Position numbers and translations under genes: made by a program. From positions 62,001 to 126,000 of the forward strand of contig NZ_QNUF01000001.1 of the NCBI RefSeq assembly GCF_003385455.1: a DNA stretch of 64,000 nt, in the 5' to 3' direction. This stretch comes from Chryseobacterium rhizosphaerae (lineage in GTDB: Bacteria > Bacteroidota > Bacteroidia > Flavobacteriales > Weeksellaceae). The notes under the pieces were generated by a model. The model was not told the origin of the DNA, searched no databases, and worked only from the letters and a program-made list of their open reading frames with translations. The stretch's first letter is position 1. Each line of letters opens with the position of its first letter. Below, piece by piece: positions 26,847 to 36,533 of this stretch.

Positions 26847-26854
26847 CAAATTTA
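26847..26854 (-). promoter_or_regulatory. promoter -7 box, array member 1
   Basis: TAAATTTG on the minus strand, 19 bases before the ATG at 26827. Confidence 0.5.
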
Positions 26855-26889
26855 ATAATAAATGATATTAAAACCTTGAAAAACTAATA

Positions 26890-26920
26890 AAAAAACCACG
26901 ACTTTAAAATCGTGGTTTTG
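26890..26920 (-). terminator. terminator, array member 2
   Basis: AAAACCACGA / TCGTGGTTTT stem with T run. Its stem is nearly the same as that at 30031-30058, suggesting that the terminators were duplicated with the genes. Confidence 0.8.
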
Positions 26921-26940
26921 AAAATTTTATGTATAATTTT

Positions 26941-29793
26941 TTACTCTCTGTTTTTTACTAAAATCCAGCCAGAGAATTTAATGGCAGTTTGCTTGCCGGT
27001 TGGTTCGGTCCAGCCTATTTCATACCAGTAATTTCCTGTAGAGATTTTCTTATTTCCATCCAGTGTTCCATTCCATTTGTAGCCGTTGGATTTATCTGCC
27101 TGATAGACTTTAGTTCCATATCTGTCAAAAATATTAATAACGAGATTGTTTTTATTGGCTAATGCAGAATAATCAATGGCATCATTTACACCATCATTAT
27201 TAGGCGTAATTACGTTAATCAGGTTAGGAATTGTAATATCTACCTGCAATGGCGTACAATTATAGTCATCCTTTACATATACACTTGCGTTACCTCTAGG
27301 CATGTTGGTAAATACATTAGAATCCTGCCAGTTAAGGTTATCAATAGAATATTTATAAGGAGGAGTTCCACCTATCACATATACTGTGATTGAATTGTTT
27401 GAAATATCAATATTAGAAATTACAGGTTGTTCAGAAGCGTATACTTTTACTGTTTGTAAGGTAACACAGTCTCCTGTTTTAAGTTTTACCCAATAAGTTC
27501 CTACCCCTACATTTTGTATAGACTGAGTTGTTGCTCCTGTGCTCCATTCGTAGCTTTTAAATCCAGGTCCTGCATCAAGTGTTGTTTTATTTTCCATACA
27601 AATGATCTTGTCAGCTAACAAATCAGATTTAACTGGGGGTAATACCGTTAAAGTTACCTCTGCTACTCTGTAACATCCATTTGCATTAGATACTTTTACA
27701 TAGACAACACCCGTTGGAGCCACATAATCTGTTGGAGTCAGAATTTCATTGGTTCCTGCATGGGCATCAGCAAGAGACGGGTAGTATTTCTTGGTGTAAT
27801 TACCCGGATCGTGAACCAAGGCATTGGTAAGATTGAATAGACCTGTTGCCGGGTTTGATTCAATGAAGCAAGTTCTTAATGAAGCATTCTTTACTACAGG
27901 GCTTTCAGATATTGTTAAGTTTAATGTTATTTCTTCACAATCTGTAAACTCAGGATCGTTTCCACAGAACTGATATACGATGGTATCAGGTCCTATATAA
28001 CCGAAAGAAGGCGCATAGCTTATCACTCCAGTAACAGGATCAATGATGGCATTACCATGTGTCGGAGGAGTAAGAATCGTTACTGTTCCCGGAACTACAG
28101 TTTGGGTAGAGTTAGTGAATGTTGGAACAATCTGTTTTACAACATCACATACGGTATCGGTTAAAGTAGTTTTCTTAAGACAAGTAAAAACTTTATATTC
28201 CGGGGTAATTACTGCAGGACATGTTCCAACGGTAATTTTTACCGTATAGCGTCCCGACTGTGTAGGAGTATAAGAGTTTGTTGTTGCACCAGGAATAGGT
28301 GTTCCGTTTCTGAACCATTGATAGGTATCAAAACTGTCACCTACTTCCAATACTAATCCTGGGATACAGTCTCCTGTTTGTTTTGCAATTACAGGAATGG
28401 AAGAGAATCCGGCAAAATATCCTCCATATCCCACTACACCACTTCCTCCTGAAATACCTGCTGTAACAGCTTTTGTAGAGGTTATGGTAACGTTGCCCGT
28501 AATGTCCGGCACTGAATAGGATACCCAGTTGGTCGTTCCACTTACGGGAAATGGTCCCTGGGTTGCTGGTAGTGCAGCTCCATTAACGGTAACAGCAGCT
28601 CCATTTTCAGTCAGGATGTTTAATTTTACAATATGACTGGTTAGAGTAGTATAATAAGGAAGGTCTTTGATTTTTCCTATTTCGTCAATCTTTCTGGGAA
28701 GATAACAGTTCAATGGCGGGATATAATTGAATCCAAGAGTAGCATTACTATCTGCGATACCTGCCATTAATTGATACACATATACATTTTTTGTCGTTCT
28801 TATGTACATGTTGTAATGATTGTTACCTTGGTTGATATAATTGGTATTGCTTACTTTATTTACTCTGTAGCTTTCTCCTTCGGCAAGAGTAGCAACAGGA
28901 GTAGTTCCATTGTTGATGTATACCTGGGTTCCTCCTTCAGTAGCAATGATTAAAGCATCTTCCATCCTTTTACTGATGTTCCCATTTCCCTTTACAACCA
29001 CAAATTCATTTCCTAATCTGTCCACTGGTACAGACTGGTCCATAATAATATCGGAACCATCCCAGTATCCTGTTGAAGGTATAGCAAACTGTCCATTAAA
29101 ATTTCCATTGGTAACAGAAATAGGTTTGTCGGATTCTATTTTGGCTCCAATGAATGCTTCTTTATTCAAAGCTTTATCCCCTGTTCCTTCAATAATGTAA
29201 GATTGCCCTTTATTAAGGGTGAAAGTAATAGTGGGGTTGGTAGCTCCTGTCCAGCCATTAGTAAATATAATATTAGCACTATAATTGGAAACAGTCACTT
29301 TTGTATTGTCTTCTGTTGCTAAAATACCGGTGGTGAAATTATATAAGCTCCCTAATTCTTCAAGAGGAGCTGTAGCGGCATAGAATTTTGTGCCGATTCC
29401 TGCTTTACCTTTTGATGTTAAGATCTCACCATGACTGGATACTGAAAATCTATAGGTAACGAAATAGGGTTTTGTTCCTTTTGTATATAAGCCTTTATTC
29501 CCTGGAGTAAAAAGTTCACCATTGGTACTGGCAACCATTCTGTTTAAGGGTACGTCATATGTTTGAGGAGAACCTTTACTGATGGTAACAGTAGCCAATA
29601 AAGCACCATTACTGTAAATTTCTACAGGAAAGGGTGTGACAGAATCTGTAGAAAAATACAAAGCCTGCTTGGGATTGCTGAGTACTGTTGATCTGGCTGC
29701 CATCGGGGCAAACCAATGTTCTGTATCTCTTTGGGCAAAGAGCATTTGGACTGCCGCAAAGAATAACAGAAAAATGGATAAAATTTTCTTCAT
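26941..29793 (-). CDS. IgGFc-binding-domain surface protein, T9SS type B cargo (array member 2)
   Basis: 950 residues with the same architecture as its neighbours but one block of beta repeats fewer than members 1 and 4: signal (FAQRDTEHWFAPM), IgGFc-binding-type domain (LATEDNTKVTVSN, LNKGQSYIIEGTGDK, DRLGNEFVVVKGNG), Ig-like unit (YQWFRNGTPIPGATTN), cadherin-like unit (TPPTHGNAIIDPVTGV, FCGNDPEFTDCEE), a GFKSYEWSTGATTQSI segment, and a type B sorting domain (ITPNNDGVNDAI, FDRYGTKVY). It is closest in layout to member 3. Own promoter (29815) and terminator (26890). Confidence 0.88.
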   Translation of the reverse strand: MKKILSIFLLFFAAVQMLFAQRDTEHWFAPMAARSTVLSNPKQALYFSTDSVTPFPVEIYSNGALLATVTISKGSPQTYDVPLNRMVASTNGELFTPGNKGLYTKGTKPYFVTYRFSVSSHGEILTSKGKAGIGTKFYAATAPLEELGSLYNFTTGILATEDNTKVTVSNYSANIIFTNGWTGATNPTITFTLNKGQSYIIEGTGDKALNKEAFIGAKIESDKPISVTNGNFNGQFAIPSTGYWDGSDIIMDQSVPVDRLGNEFVVVKGNGNISKRMEDALIIATEGGTQVYINNGTTPVATLAEGESYRVNKVSNTNYINQGNNHYNMYIRTTKNVYVYQLMAGIADSNATLGFNYIPPLNCYLPRKIDEIGKIKDLPYYTTLTSHIVKLNILTENGAAVTVNGAALPATQGPFPVSGTTNWVSYSVPDITGNVTITSTKAVTAGISGGSGVVGYGGYFAGFSSIPVIAKQTGDCIPGLVLEVGDSFDTYQWFRNGTPIPGATTNSYTPTQSGRYTVKITVGTCPAVITPEYKVFTCLKKTTLTDTVCDVVKQIVPTFTNSTQTVVPGTVTILTPPTHGNAIIDPVTGVISYAPSFGYIGPDTIVYQFCGNDPEFTDCEEITLNLTISESPVVKNASLRTCFIESNPATGLFNLTNALVHDPGNYTKKYYPSLADAHAGTNEILTPTDYVAPTGVVYVKVSNANGCYRVAEVTLTVLPPVKSDLLADKIICMENKTTLDAGPGFKSYEWSTGATTQSIQNVGVGTYWVKLKTGDCVTLQTVKVYASEQPVISNIDISNNSITVYVIGGTPPYKYSIDNLNWQDSNVFTNMPRGNASVYVKDDYNCTPLQVDITIPNLINVITPNNDGVNDAIDYSALANKNNLVINIFDRYGTKVYQADKSNGYKWNGTLDGNKKISTGNYWYEIGWTEPTGKQTAIKFSGWILVKNRE

Positions 29794-29814
29794 AGATATA
29801 AAATTAGATTTTTA

Positions 29815-29822
29815 CAAAAATA
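29815..29822 (-). promoter_or_regulatory. promoter -7 box, array member 2
   Basis: TATTTTTG on the minus strand, 21 bases before the ATG at 29793. The remainder of 29823-30030 has no gene. Confidence 0.5.
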
Positions 29823-30028
29823 ATAGAATAATTGGTTAGTATTGAAAATATTTTTAATATTAGTTGCTGAATTGGCAAAAAAATACGTGCTACCCAATTG
29901 TGATTGATAAACTATAGCTCAAAACCAAGATTCAATTTTCTTTATTAAATGATTGTGTTTTATTGAAGTTTTGATTTTGTGGAACTTCTTTCACTTGATG
30001 TGGTTGGGCAAAACAATAGTATATAAAT

Positions 30029-30060
30029 GAAAAAACCACGATAATCATCGTGGTTTTTAA
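30029..30060 (-). terminator. terminator, array member 3
   Basis: Perfect stem AAAAACCACGAT / ATCGTGGTTTTT (30031-30042 and 30047-30058) with a four-base loop. Confidence 0.85.
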
Positions 30061-30075
30061 ATGGTATTTAAGGGT

Positions 30076-32913
30076 CTATTCTATATTCTTTACTAAGATC
30101 CAGCCTGAATATTTTACTGGAGTTTTCTCTTTATTAGGCTCATTCCAGTTGATATGATACCAATAGGTTCCGGTTCCCAGTTTTTTATCAAAATGTCTTC
30201 CGTCCCATTTGTAGTTATTAAATTTATTTCCGGTAAAGACCATGTTTCCATATCTGTCGTATACAACAAAAGAAAGATTTTCTTTATAAGCCAGTTCACT
30301 GTAGTCTATATAATCATTTACATTATCTCCGTTAGGAGTAATTGCGTTTAATAAATTAGGGACAGTGATCTCAACAGAAACCGGAGTACAGTCGTAAGCA
30401 TCTTTCACATAGAATGTATGCTGTCCTCTTGATAATCCTGCGAAAGAATTAGAGTCCTGCCAGTTTACCGTTCCGTCAACTGCAAATTTGTAAGGAGCTT
30501 TACCTCCGGTTACAATAACTGTTGCATTGTTGTTGTTAATCTCAATTTGTTGGATAACCGGATCTTCGGCTTTTCTTATTCTTACAATTTGAATAAGGAA
30601 ACATCCGTTTTTACCAAGCTTTACAGAGTATTCACCCACTCCTACATCTCTGATCCCTGAAGTAGTAGCTCCTGTGTTCCATTCATAAGAATCATATCCA
30701 GGTCCTGCATCAATGTTGGTTTTAGCATCCATACATATATACTGGTCTACAAGAAGAGGGGATTTTTTGATAGGCAATGCAATAAGCTCAATTTTTGCAT
30801 TGGCAGTACAACCTTCAGCGGTTGTTATTTTTACATATACAATACCTCCTGTAGCAGGAAAGTTTTCTGGAGTTGTAATTTCATTGATACCCGCATTAAG
30901 ATCAGCGAGTGTACGGTAATATTTTTTTACAACCGCGTTGTAGTCGGTTACTTTAGCTTTAGTAAGGTCAAAATAGGCATAAGGAGCTACATCATACCAA
31001 CATGCCGAAATGCTTGCATCCTGTACGATGAAAGGAACTACCGTAAGTTTTAACGTAATTTCTTCACAGTCGATAAACTCGGTAGCTGCTCCACAGAATT
31101 TATATACAATCACATCCGGACCCAGATAATTGGCATTGGGAGTATAAGTAATTTGGCCCGTTGCCGGGTTGATAACGGCTGTACCTTTATTGGGTGGAGT
31201 AATAATCATTACTGTACCTGGTGCCGGTGTTTGGGTTGAGGAGGTAAATGCCGGTGTAATAACTTTAGTAGAACATGCATTGAGGGTCTGCGTAGTATGC
31301 TTTAAGCATGTTTCCACTTTATAGATAGGCGTAGTAACGGGTGGGCAGGTTCCCATGGTTACTTTTACAGTATAGTTTCCTGATTGGGTAGGGGTGTAAG
31401 TAAATGAAGTAGCACCTGCTACTGCAGTTCCGTTGCGGAACCATTGATAGGTTTCATACCCATCATCTACTTCCAGTATTAATCCCGGAACACATTCTCC
31501 TGTTACTTTTGCAATAACGGGGATTGATGAAAACCCTGCAAAATATCCTCCATATCCTGCAGTACTGTATCCACCATTAATACCTGCGGTTACCGCTTTG
31601 GTAGAAGTAATGGTTACATTTCCTAGTATATCATTGATAGCATAGGTTACCCATTGTGAGTTTCCTGTAAGGGGATAAGGGCCTTCAGCAGCTGTAGGAG
31701 TAGCATTGTTTACGGTTACTACAGCTCCGGTTTCAGTCAAAATATTTAATTTTACATGCAAATCACTGGGTGTAGTACTTGCACCTAATGGTCCTAATGG
31801 CATTTCGTTGATCTTTCCAATTTCGTCAATCTTTCTTGGAAGAAAACAGTTTAATGGTGGGATATAATTAAATCCATTGGTTGCATCACTATTATCTATT
31901 CCAATAAACTGGTAGAGATAAACATTCCTTGAAGTTGAAATAAACATATTGGAATGAGCTCCTGCTCCGGTTTGAGTAACATAGTTCGTCTCATTGATTC
32001 TATACCACCCTCCAGCATTGATCGTCTGAACAGGCGTGGTAGATCCATTTAAATATATTTCTGTGTTGTCTTCTGTAGCTACAATAAGCCCACCTTCCAT
32101 ATTAAGATTGGGAGAAGTGGATCTTGTTTTTACCATAGCAAAGGTATTTCCAAGTCTGTCGGTAGGAACAGACTGGTCCAGGATAGGATCTGATCCACTT
32201 GGTGCAGAAGAGAAGTTCCCGTTACAGCTTCCGTTGGTAAGGGTTACGGGCTTATCAGATACAACTTTAGCACCAATGAAGCCACTAAGGTTTGCTGTAT
32301 TCGTTCCAGTACCGGCAAAAATAAAAGACTTTCCTTTGTTCAGTGTAAAGGTCTGGGTGTTTCCTGTAGGTGTACCATTATAAAACTGAACTCCAGCTCC
32401 ATTCCAGGTTACCGTTACTGTTGTATTATCTTCAGTAGCCATAATTCCTGCTGTGAAATTATTAATGCTGTTAGAAGTGTTTGTATTTGGAGGTGTGGCA
32501 ACATAAAACTGTTTTCCAATACCTGCTTTTCCTTTGCTGGTGATAATTTCTCCATGGGCAGATTGAGCAAGTCGTAAACTACAGTAGAAAGGTTTATCGC
32601 CTTTCAGGTACAATCCTTTTCCAATAGATTTGAAAGCATCGGTAGTGGTGGAAGTCGATATCAAGCTGGGATCAATAAATTCCGACTGAGGATTACCTTT
32701 ACTGATTGTAACAGTAGCAACAGGAACAGGATTATTATTGTTGTATATTTTTACATCAAAAGGAGTTACAGAATCCGTAGATAAATATATCCTGTTGGAA
32801 TAGTTGCCTGCATTACTGAAGTATGGTGCTATCCAGTGTTCTGTATCCCTTTGGGCAAAGACTGTATTAATTGTAAAAAAAAACAATACTATGCTAAGTA
32901 AAAATTTTTTCAT
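30076..32913 (-). CDS. IgGFc-binding-domain surface protein, T9SS type B cargo (array member 3)
   Basis: 945 residues; signal peptide (NTVFAQRDTEHWIAPYF), IgGFc-binding-type domain (MATEDNTTVTVTW, TDRLGNTFAMVKTR, VATEDNTEIYLNG), Ig-like unit (YQWFRNGTAVAGATSF), cadherin-like unit (TPPNKGTAVINPATGQ), YDSYEWNTGATTSGI segment, and type B sorting domain (ITPNGDNVNDYI, YDRYGNMVFTG). The repeat order matches member 2, pointing to a recent duplication relative to members 1 and 4. It starts 78 bases after the stop of member 4 and has its own -7 box at 32936. Predicted surface-exposed; ligand unknown. Confidence 0.88.
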   Translation of the reverse strand: MKKFLLSIVLFFFTINTVFAQRDTEHWIAPYFSNAGNYSNRIYLSTDSVTPFDVKIYNNNNPVPVATVTISKGNPQSEFIDPSLISTSTTTDAFKSIGKGLYLKGDKPFYCSLRLAQSAHGEIITSKGKAGIGKQFYVATPPNTNTSNSINNFTAGIMATEDNTTVTVTWNGAGVQFYNGTPTGNTQTFTLNKGKSFIFAGTGTNTANLSGFIGAKVVSDKPVTLTNGSCNGNFSSAPSGSDPILDQSVPTDRLGNTFAMVKTRSTSPNLNMEGGLIVATEDNTEIYLNGSTTPVQTINAGGWYRINETNYVTQTGAGAHSNMFISTSRNVYLYQFIGIDNSDATNGFNYIPPLNCFLPRKIDEIGKINEMPLGPLGASTTPSDLHVKLNILTETGAVVTVNNATPTAAEGPYPLTGNSQWVTYAINDILGNVTITSTKAVTAGINGGYSTAGYGGYFAGFSSIPVIAKVTGECVPGLILEVDDGYETYQWFRNGTAVAGATSFTYTPTQSGNYTVKVTMGTCPPVTTPIYKVETCLKHTTQTLNACSTKVITPAFTSSTQTPAPGTVMIITPPNKGTAVINPATGQITYTPNANYLGPDVIVYKFCGAATEFIDCEEITLKLTVVPFIVQDASISACWYDVAPYAYFDLTKAKVTDYNAVVKKYYRTLADLNAGINEITTPENFPATGGIVYVKITTAEGCTANAKIELIALPIKKSPLLVDQYICMDAKTNIDAGPGYDSYEWNTGATTSGIRDVGVGEYSVKLGKNGCFLIQIVRIRKAEDPVIQQIEINNNNATVIVTGGKAPYKFAVDGTVNWQDSNSFAGLSRGQHTFYVKDAYDCTPVSVEITVPNLLNAITPNGDNVNDYIDYSELAYKENLSFVVYDRYGNMVFTGNKFNNYKWDGRHFDKKLGTGTYWYHINWNEPNKEKTPVKYSGWILVKNIE

Positions 32914-32935
32914 GTGTATGGAGTTAGGATTTCTA

Positions 32936-32943
32936 CAAAATTA
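32936..32943 (-). promoter_or_regulatory. promoter -7 box, array member 3
   Basis: TAATTTTG on the minus strand, 22 bases before the ATG at 32913. Confidence 0.5.
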
Positions 32944-32991
32944 AAATAAAATTTCAAATATTGTTAAAAAAATACTAATAAATACGTTGAA

Positions 32992-35900
32992 TTATTCTCG
33001 ATTTTTGATTAAAAGCCAGCCCGAATGTGAAACTGGTAATTGTGTGTCCGGTTCTGTCCACTGTAAAATATACCAATAGGTTCCCGTAGGAAGATTCCTT
33101 CCGTTTACTTTGCCATCCCAAACATAATTTTTATCAGAAGACTTATAAACAGTAGCTCCATATCGGTCTGCTATTTCAATACTGACGTCTTTTTTTATTC
33201 TTAAATCAGTATAATTCAATACATCATTGATCCCGTCACCATTCGGAGTAATGGCATTAACAAGATTAAGGACCAAAAACTCTTTCACTACAGGACTGCA
33301 TCCGTCTGAACCTAAAACATATACTGTATGAATTCCCCGGGATAATCCGGTGAAAACATTGGAAGTCTGATAATTTAATCCGTTTAATGAATATTGGTAA
33401 GGGGCCGTTCCACCGGTAACATAAATGGTGGCGGTGGAATTTACAACCTCTATCCTTGTAATGATAGGTGCCTGGGCTACTCCTACATTCACCGTCTGAC
33501 GGTACACACATCCATTAAATCCAAGATCTACATAATAACTTCCTGCGCCTACAGTAATGGTTTGACTGGTTGCTCCCGTACTCCATACATAGGAGGAAAA
33601 TCCCGGTCCGGCATCTAAAATGACTTTCTCGCTTGAACAGACAACCTGATTTCGGAGTCTTTCAGATTTTTTCGGAGCTTTTAAAGTAAGGGTTAACGTA
33701 GCGGTGTTAGGACATGCTGTATTATGTTGGAATCTTATATAGAAAACACTTGCAGAAGTAAGGTTTTGTGAAGCTGAAATAGGATTAACTCCTGCCTGAG
33801 CATTCGCTAATGATGTGTAGAATGATAACACTACAGAAGGATCTGCCGTGAATAATACTTTATAATCAGTGAGGTTTACAGTCTCTGAGCCGTTAAGATC
33901 ATTATCACAGATATCCACTTTTGCAGTCTCTGTTAGTAGAGGAATTTTATTTCCAATACTGAAGTTTATTTGCCCTAAGGCAGGAGGACATTCACCGGAA
34001 ATAGAAGAAACCCTTACGTATACTGTTGTAGCGGCTGTGTATGTCCAGTTAACAGGAAGGGTGTTTCCATTTCCTGCAGTAGCATCAGACTGGTTGAGAT
34101 AGTACCTTACTGTAAAATTCTGAGAATTAGTTACGATTTGTGGGGTTATATTGGCTAAGTTGACACTAACCATTCCATCAAAATTATCATCACAAATAGC
34201 AGCATTGAAGGTACTGGTATTAATATTAGGTGAAGGATAGGCTGCTAATGTAATAATGGCTTGTTTAGAACAGCCAAATGCTGAGGTTACATTAGCATAA
34301 ACAGCTCCTACAGGTCCTGTATAAGAAGTTGGGGTAGTGATCGCGCCGGTTAAATTAGCATTTGTGAAATAAGTAACAGAGGTCCCTGAATCCGGAGTGA
34401 CATTGGCTGCGGTCAGGTCGAATGTTCCGTTTCCATTACCTGCAGTACATGAGGTTAAAGACGTATTGTTTGTTTGAAGGACATCGGTGTTAATTATAAT
34501 TTTGAAATATTCAAATGAAGCAGGATTTCCACTTCCCTGAATATAATAGGTGAAGGTGTCCGTAGTGTCGGTAGTAAGTCCTGCATTAGGAGTATATGTA
34601 ACCTGACCCGTCACAGGGTTGATAGAAGCCGTTCCATTGGCAGGTTGTACGATAATGCTTGTATGGGAAGGATCAACGCTCTGATTAGAATTGGTAAATA
34701 CTGGCGTTATTACTTTGGTGTTACATGATCCGATCGTATAGGTTGTGGTGGATATGGGTGGGCAGGCTGTATATTCGTATTCATATGTAAGTCTGGACTC
34801 ACAATTATTCTTGGTGATGTAGCAGGTATAAGTTCCGGTACCATATAATTCCGGATTAATGAAATAGGAAGTTTCTCCGGAAATTACATTTCCATTAAAA
34901 TACCATTGGTATGCATCATAACTACTGTCTACTTCAAGACGGGTGCCGGCATAGCAATCTCCTGTTTTTGTAATTGCGGGTACGGAAGAGAATCCCGCAA
35001 AATAACCGCCATATCCCACGGCTCCGTTTCCGGCCGCTATTCCTGCTGTTACAGGTTTTGTAGAGTTTACAGTGGCATTTCCTGAAACATTAGGGATAGA
35101 GTAGGTGACCCAATTAGGGTTTCCGGTGACAGGGTAAGGTCCGTTGGCTGCAATGATAGGATTTCCATTGTATGTTACTGCTGCCCCCGTTTGGGTAATA
35201 ATATTAAGTTTAGTATTAAAACTGTCATTCCCAATTTTATTAATGAATCCAATTTCATTAATTTCTTTGGGTAAAAAGCAGCTTAACGGTGGGATAAAAT
35301 TCATTCCTCCGGTTGCATAAACCGTATTTCCGGAAGTCCCGGCGAGAAGCTGATAGACATAAACATTGTTGTTAGCGGAAATACTCATGTTGAAATTTCC
35401 ATTACCCTGGTTTAGATAATTAGTACCCTGTACAATATAATATTTTCCGGTAGTAAGGGTGATATTATTTACCAGGTTTCCATTGACGGTAAGTTTAGTA
35501 TTGTCTGCTGTTGCTATCACCAAGGCTGCTTCCATTCCTGAGTTGACAGGACCATTTCCTTTGACCAGTACAAAATCTTTACCCAACCTTTCTACAGGAA
35601 CAGCCTGATCCATTAGCACATCCACATTGCTGCTGTTTTGGGTAGTATAAATACTGTTGAAATTTCCATTGGTGACAGATACAGGTTTCGTAGCTGTAAT
35701 TTTTGCCCCTACTAATCCCACCAGATTTGCTGAGGCGAGTGTGCTTTGAGCCTCAATAATATATGATTTGCCTTTATTAAGAGTAAATGTTCTTGATACA
35801 GCTGAAATACCATCAGAAAAAACAACGTTTGGATTATATCCGGATAAAGTTACCGTGGTATTGTCTTCCGTAGCAGTAACACCAATGGTGGAGTTGACGT

Positions 35901-36339
35901 AAGTTTTTGCCGATGTAATAGGAGCTACCCCTACAAAAAAGTTTTTCCCGATGCCGGCTAATCCTTTTGAAGTAATAATCTCAGCCTGGTTGGGGACTGA
36001 AAATCTGAAACTGGCAAAGAATTTTTTGCTTCCTTTTGCATATAATCCCATTGAAGTAGATCTGAAGAGACTGCTCACCGAAGAAGCGATCATAAAACTG
36101 TTGGGTACCGTTACCCGAATCGGGTTATTTTTACTTACCTGTACCGTTGAAAATACAGTGTTGTTATTGTAAACCTGTACTGAAAATGGGATTGTTTCAT
36201 TAGTGGAAAGATAGAGATACCCTTCAGGGGTTCCCAGAAGATCACTTGCAGACATGGGAGCAAACCAATGCTCTGTGTCTAACTGGGCATTAACAAACAA
36301 ACAAATAAAGGTGAAAATAGCCAGTAGAAATTTTTTCAT
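32992..36339 (-). CDS. IgGFc-binding-domain surface protein, T9SS type B cargo (array member 4)
   Basis: 1115 residues with the longer layout shared with member 1: signal (FVNAQLDTEHWFAPMS), IgGFc-binding-type domain (ATEDNTTVTLSGYN, VERLGKDFVLVKGNG), Ig-like unit (YQWYFNGNVISGE), cadherin-like unit (QPANGTASINPVTGQ), two extra beta repeats (AICDDNFDGMVSVNL, ICDNDLNGSETVNL), and a type B sorting domain (ITPNGDGINDVLNY, ADRYGATVYKSS). Members 1 and 4 at the outside and 2 and 3 inside suggest stepwise tandem duplication. Own -7 box at 36358; no terminator seen before member 3. Confidence 0.88.
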   Translation of the reverse strand: MKKFLLAIFTFICLFVNAQLDTEHWFAPMSASDLLGTPEGYLYLSTNETIPFSVQVYNNNTVFSTVQVSKNNPIRVTVPNSFMIASSVSSLFRSTSMGLYAKGSKKFFASFRFSVPNQAEIITSKGLAGIGKNFFVGVAPITSAKTYVNSTIGVTATEDNTTVTLSGYNPNVVFSDGISAVSRTFTLNKGKSYIIEAQSTLASANLVGLVGAKITATKPVSVTNGNFNSIYTTQNSSNVDVLMDQAVPVERLGKDFVLVKGNGPVNSGMEAALVIATADNTKLTVNGNLVNNITLTTGKYYIVQGTNYLNQGNGNFNMSISANNNVYVYQLLAGTSGNTVYATGGMNFIPPLSCFLPKEINEIGFINKIGNDSFNTKLNIITQTGAAVTYNGNPIIAANGPYPVTGNPNWVTYSIPNVSGNATVNSTKPVTAGIAAGNGAVGYGGYFAGFSSVPAITKTGDCYAGTRLEVDSSYDAYQWYFNGNVISGETSYFINPELYGTGTYTCYITKNNCESRLTYEYEYTACPPISTTTYTIGSCNTKVITPVFTNSNQSVDPSHTSIIVQPANGTASINPVTGQVTYTPNAGLTTDTTDTFTYYIQGSGNPASFEYFKIIINTDVLQTNNTSLTSCTAGNGNGTFDLTAANVTPDSGTSVTYFTNANLTGAITTPTSYTGPVGAVYANVTSAFGCSKQAIITLAAYPSPNINTSTFNAAICDDNFDGMVSVNLANITPQIVTNSQNFTVRYYLNQSDATAGNGNTLPVNWTYTAATTVYVRVSSISGECPPALGQINFSIGNKIPLLTETAKVDICDNDLNGSETVNLTDYKVLFTADPSVVLSFYTSLANAQAGVNPISASQNLTSASVFYIRFQHNTACPNTATLTLTLKAPKKSERLRNQVVCSSEKVILDAGPGFSSYVWSTGATSQTITVGAGSYYVDLGFNGCVYRQTVNVGVAQAPIITRIEVVNSTATIYVTGGTAPYQYSLNGLNYQTSNVFTGLSRGIHTVYVLGSDGCSPVVKEFLVLNLVNAITPNGDGINDVLNYTDLRIKKDVSIEIADRYGATVYKSSDKNYVWDGKVNGRNLPTGTYWYILQWTEPDTQLPVSHSGWLLIKNRE

Positions 36340-36357
36340 ATGTTATTATAAGGGCCG

Positions 36358-36365
36358 CAAATCTA
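36358..36365 (-). promoter_or_regulatory. promoter -7 box, array member 4
   Basis: TAGATTTG (with the following C, TAGATTTGC) on the minus strand, 18 bases before the ATG at 36339. Confidence 0.55.
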
Positions 36366-36483
36366 ATTATTAATAATTGATTTTTAGCATGAAAAAATTC
36401 TGTCAATGCTGGTTTATAGTGTAATTATTGAATATTTAAAATTCGTGTTATATTGCGTTCATATTAGCTGAAATACTGCATAA

Positions 36484-36512
36484 AAAATCCCGATGAATTT
36501 CATCGGGATCAA
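36484..36512 (-). terminator. terminator after tsf
   Basis: ATCCCGATGAA / TTCATCGGGAT stem with T-rich tail on the minus strand, 22 bases past the tsf stop. Confidence 0.8.
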
Positions 36513-36533
36513 ATATTTTTTTTGAAAGCTTGA

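Noticed and set aside
23429..36339. The four array proteins as genuine host antibody-binding virulence factors
   Set aside because: The domain name comes from a mammalian mucin-like protein; nothing in the sequence shows IgG binding, and such proteins are common in free-living Bacteroidota.
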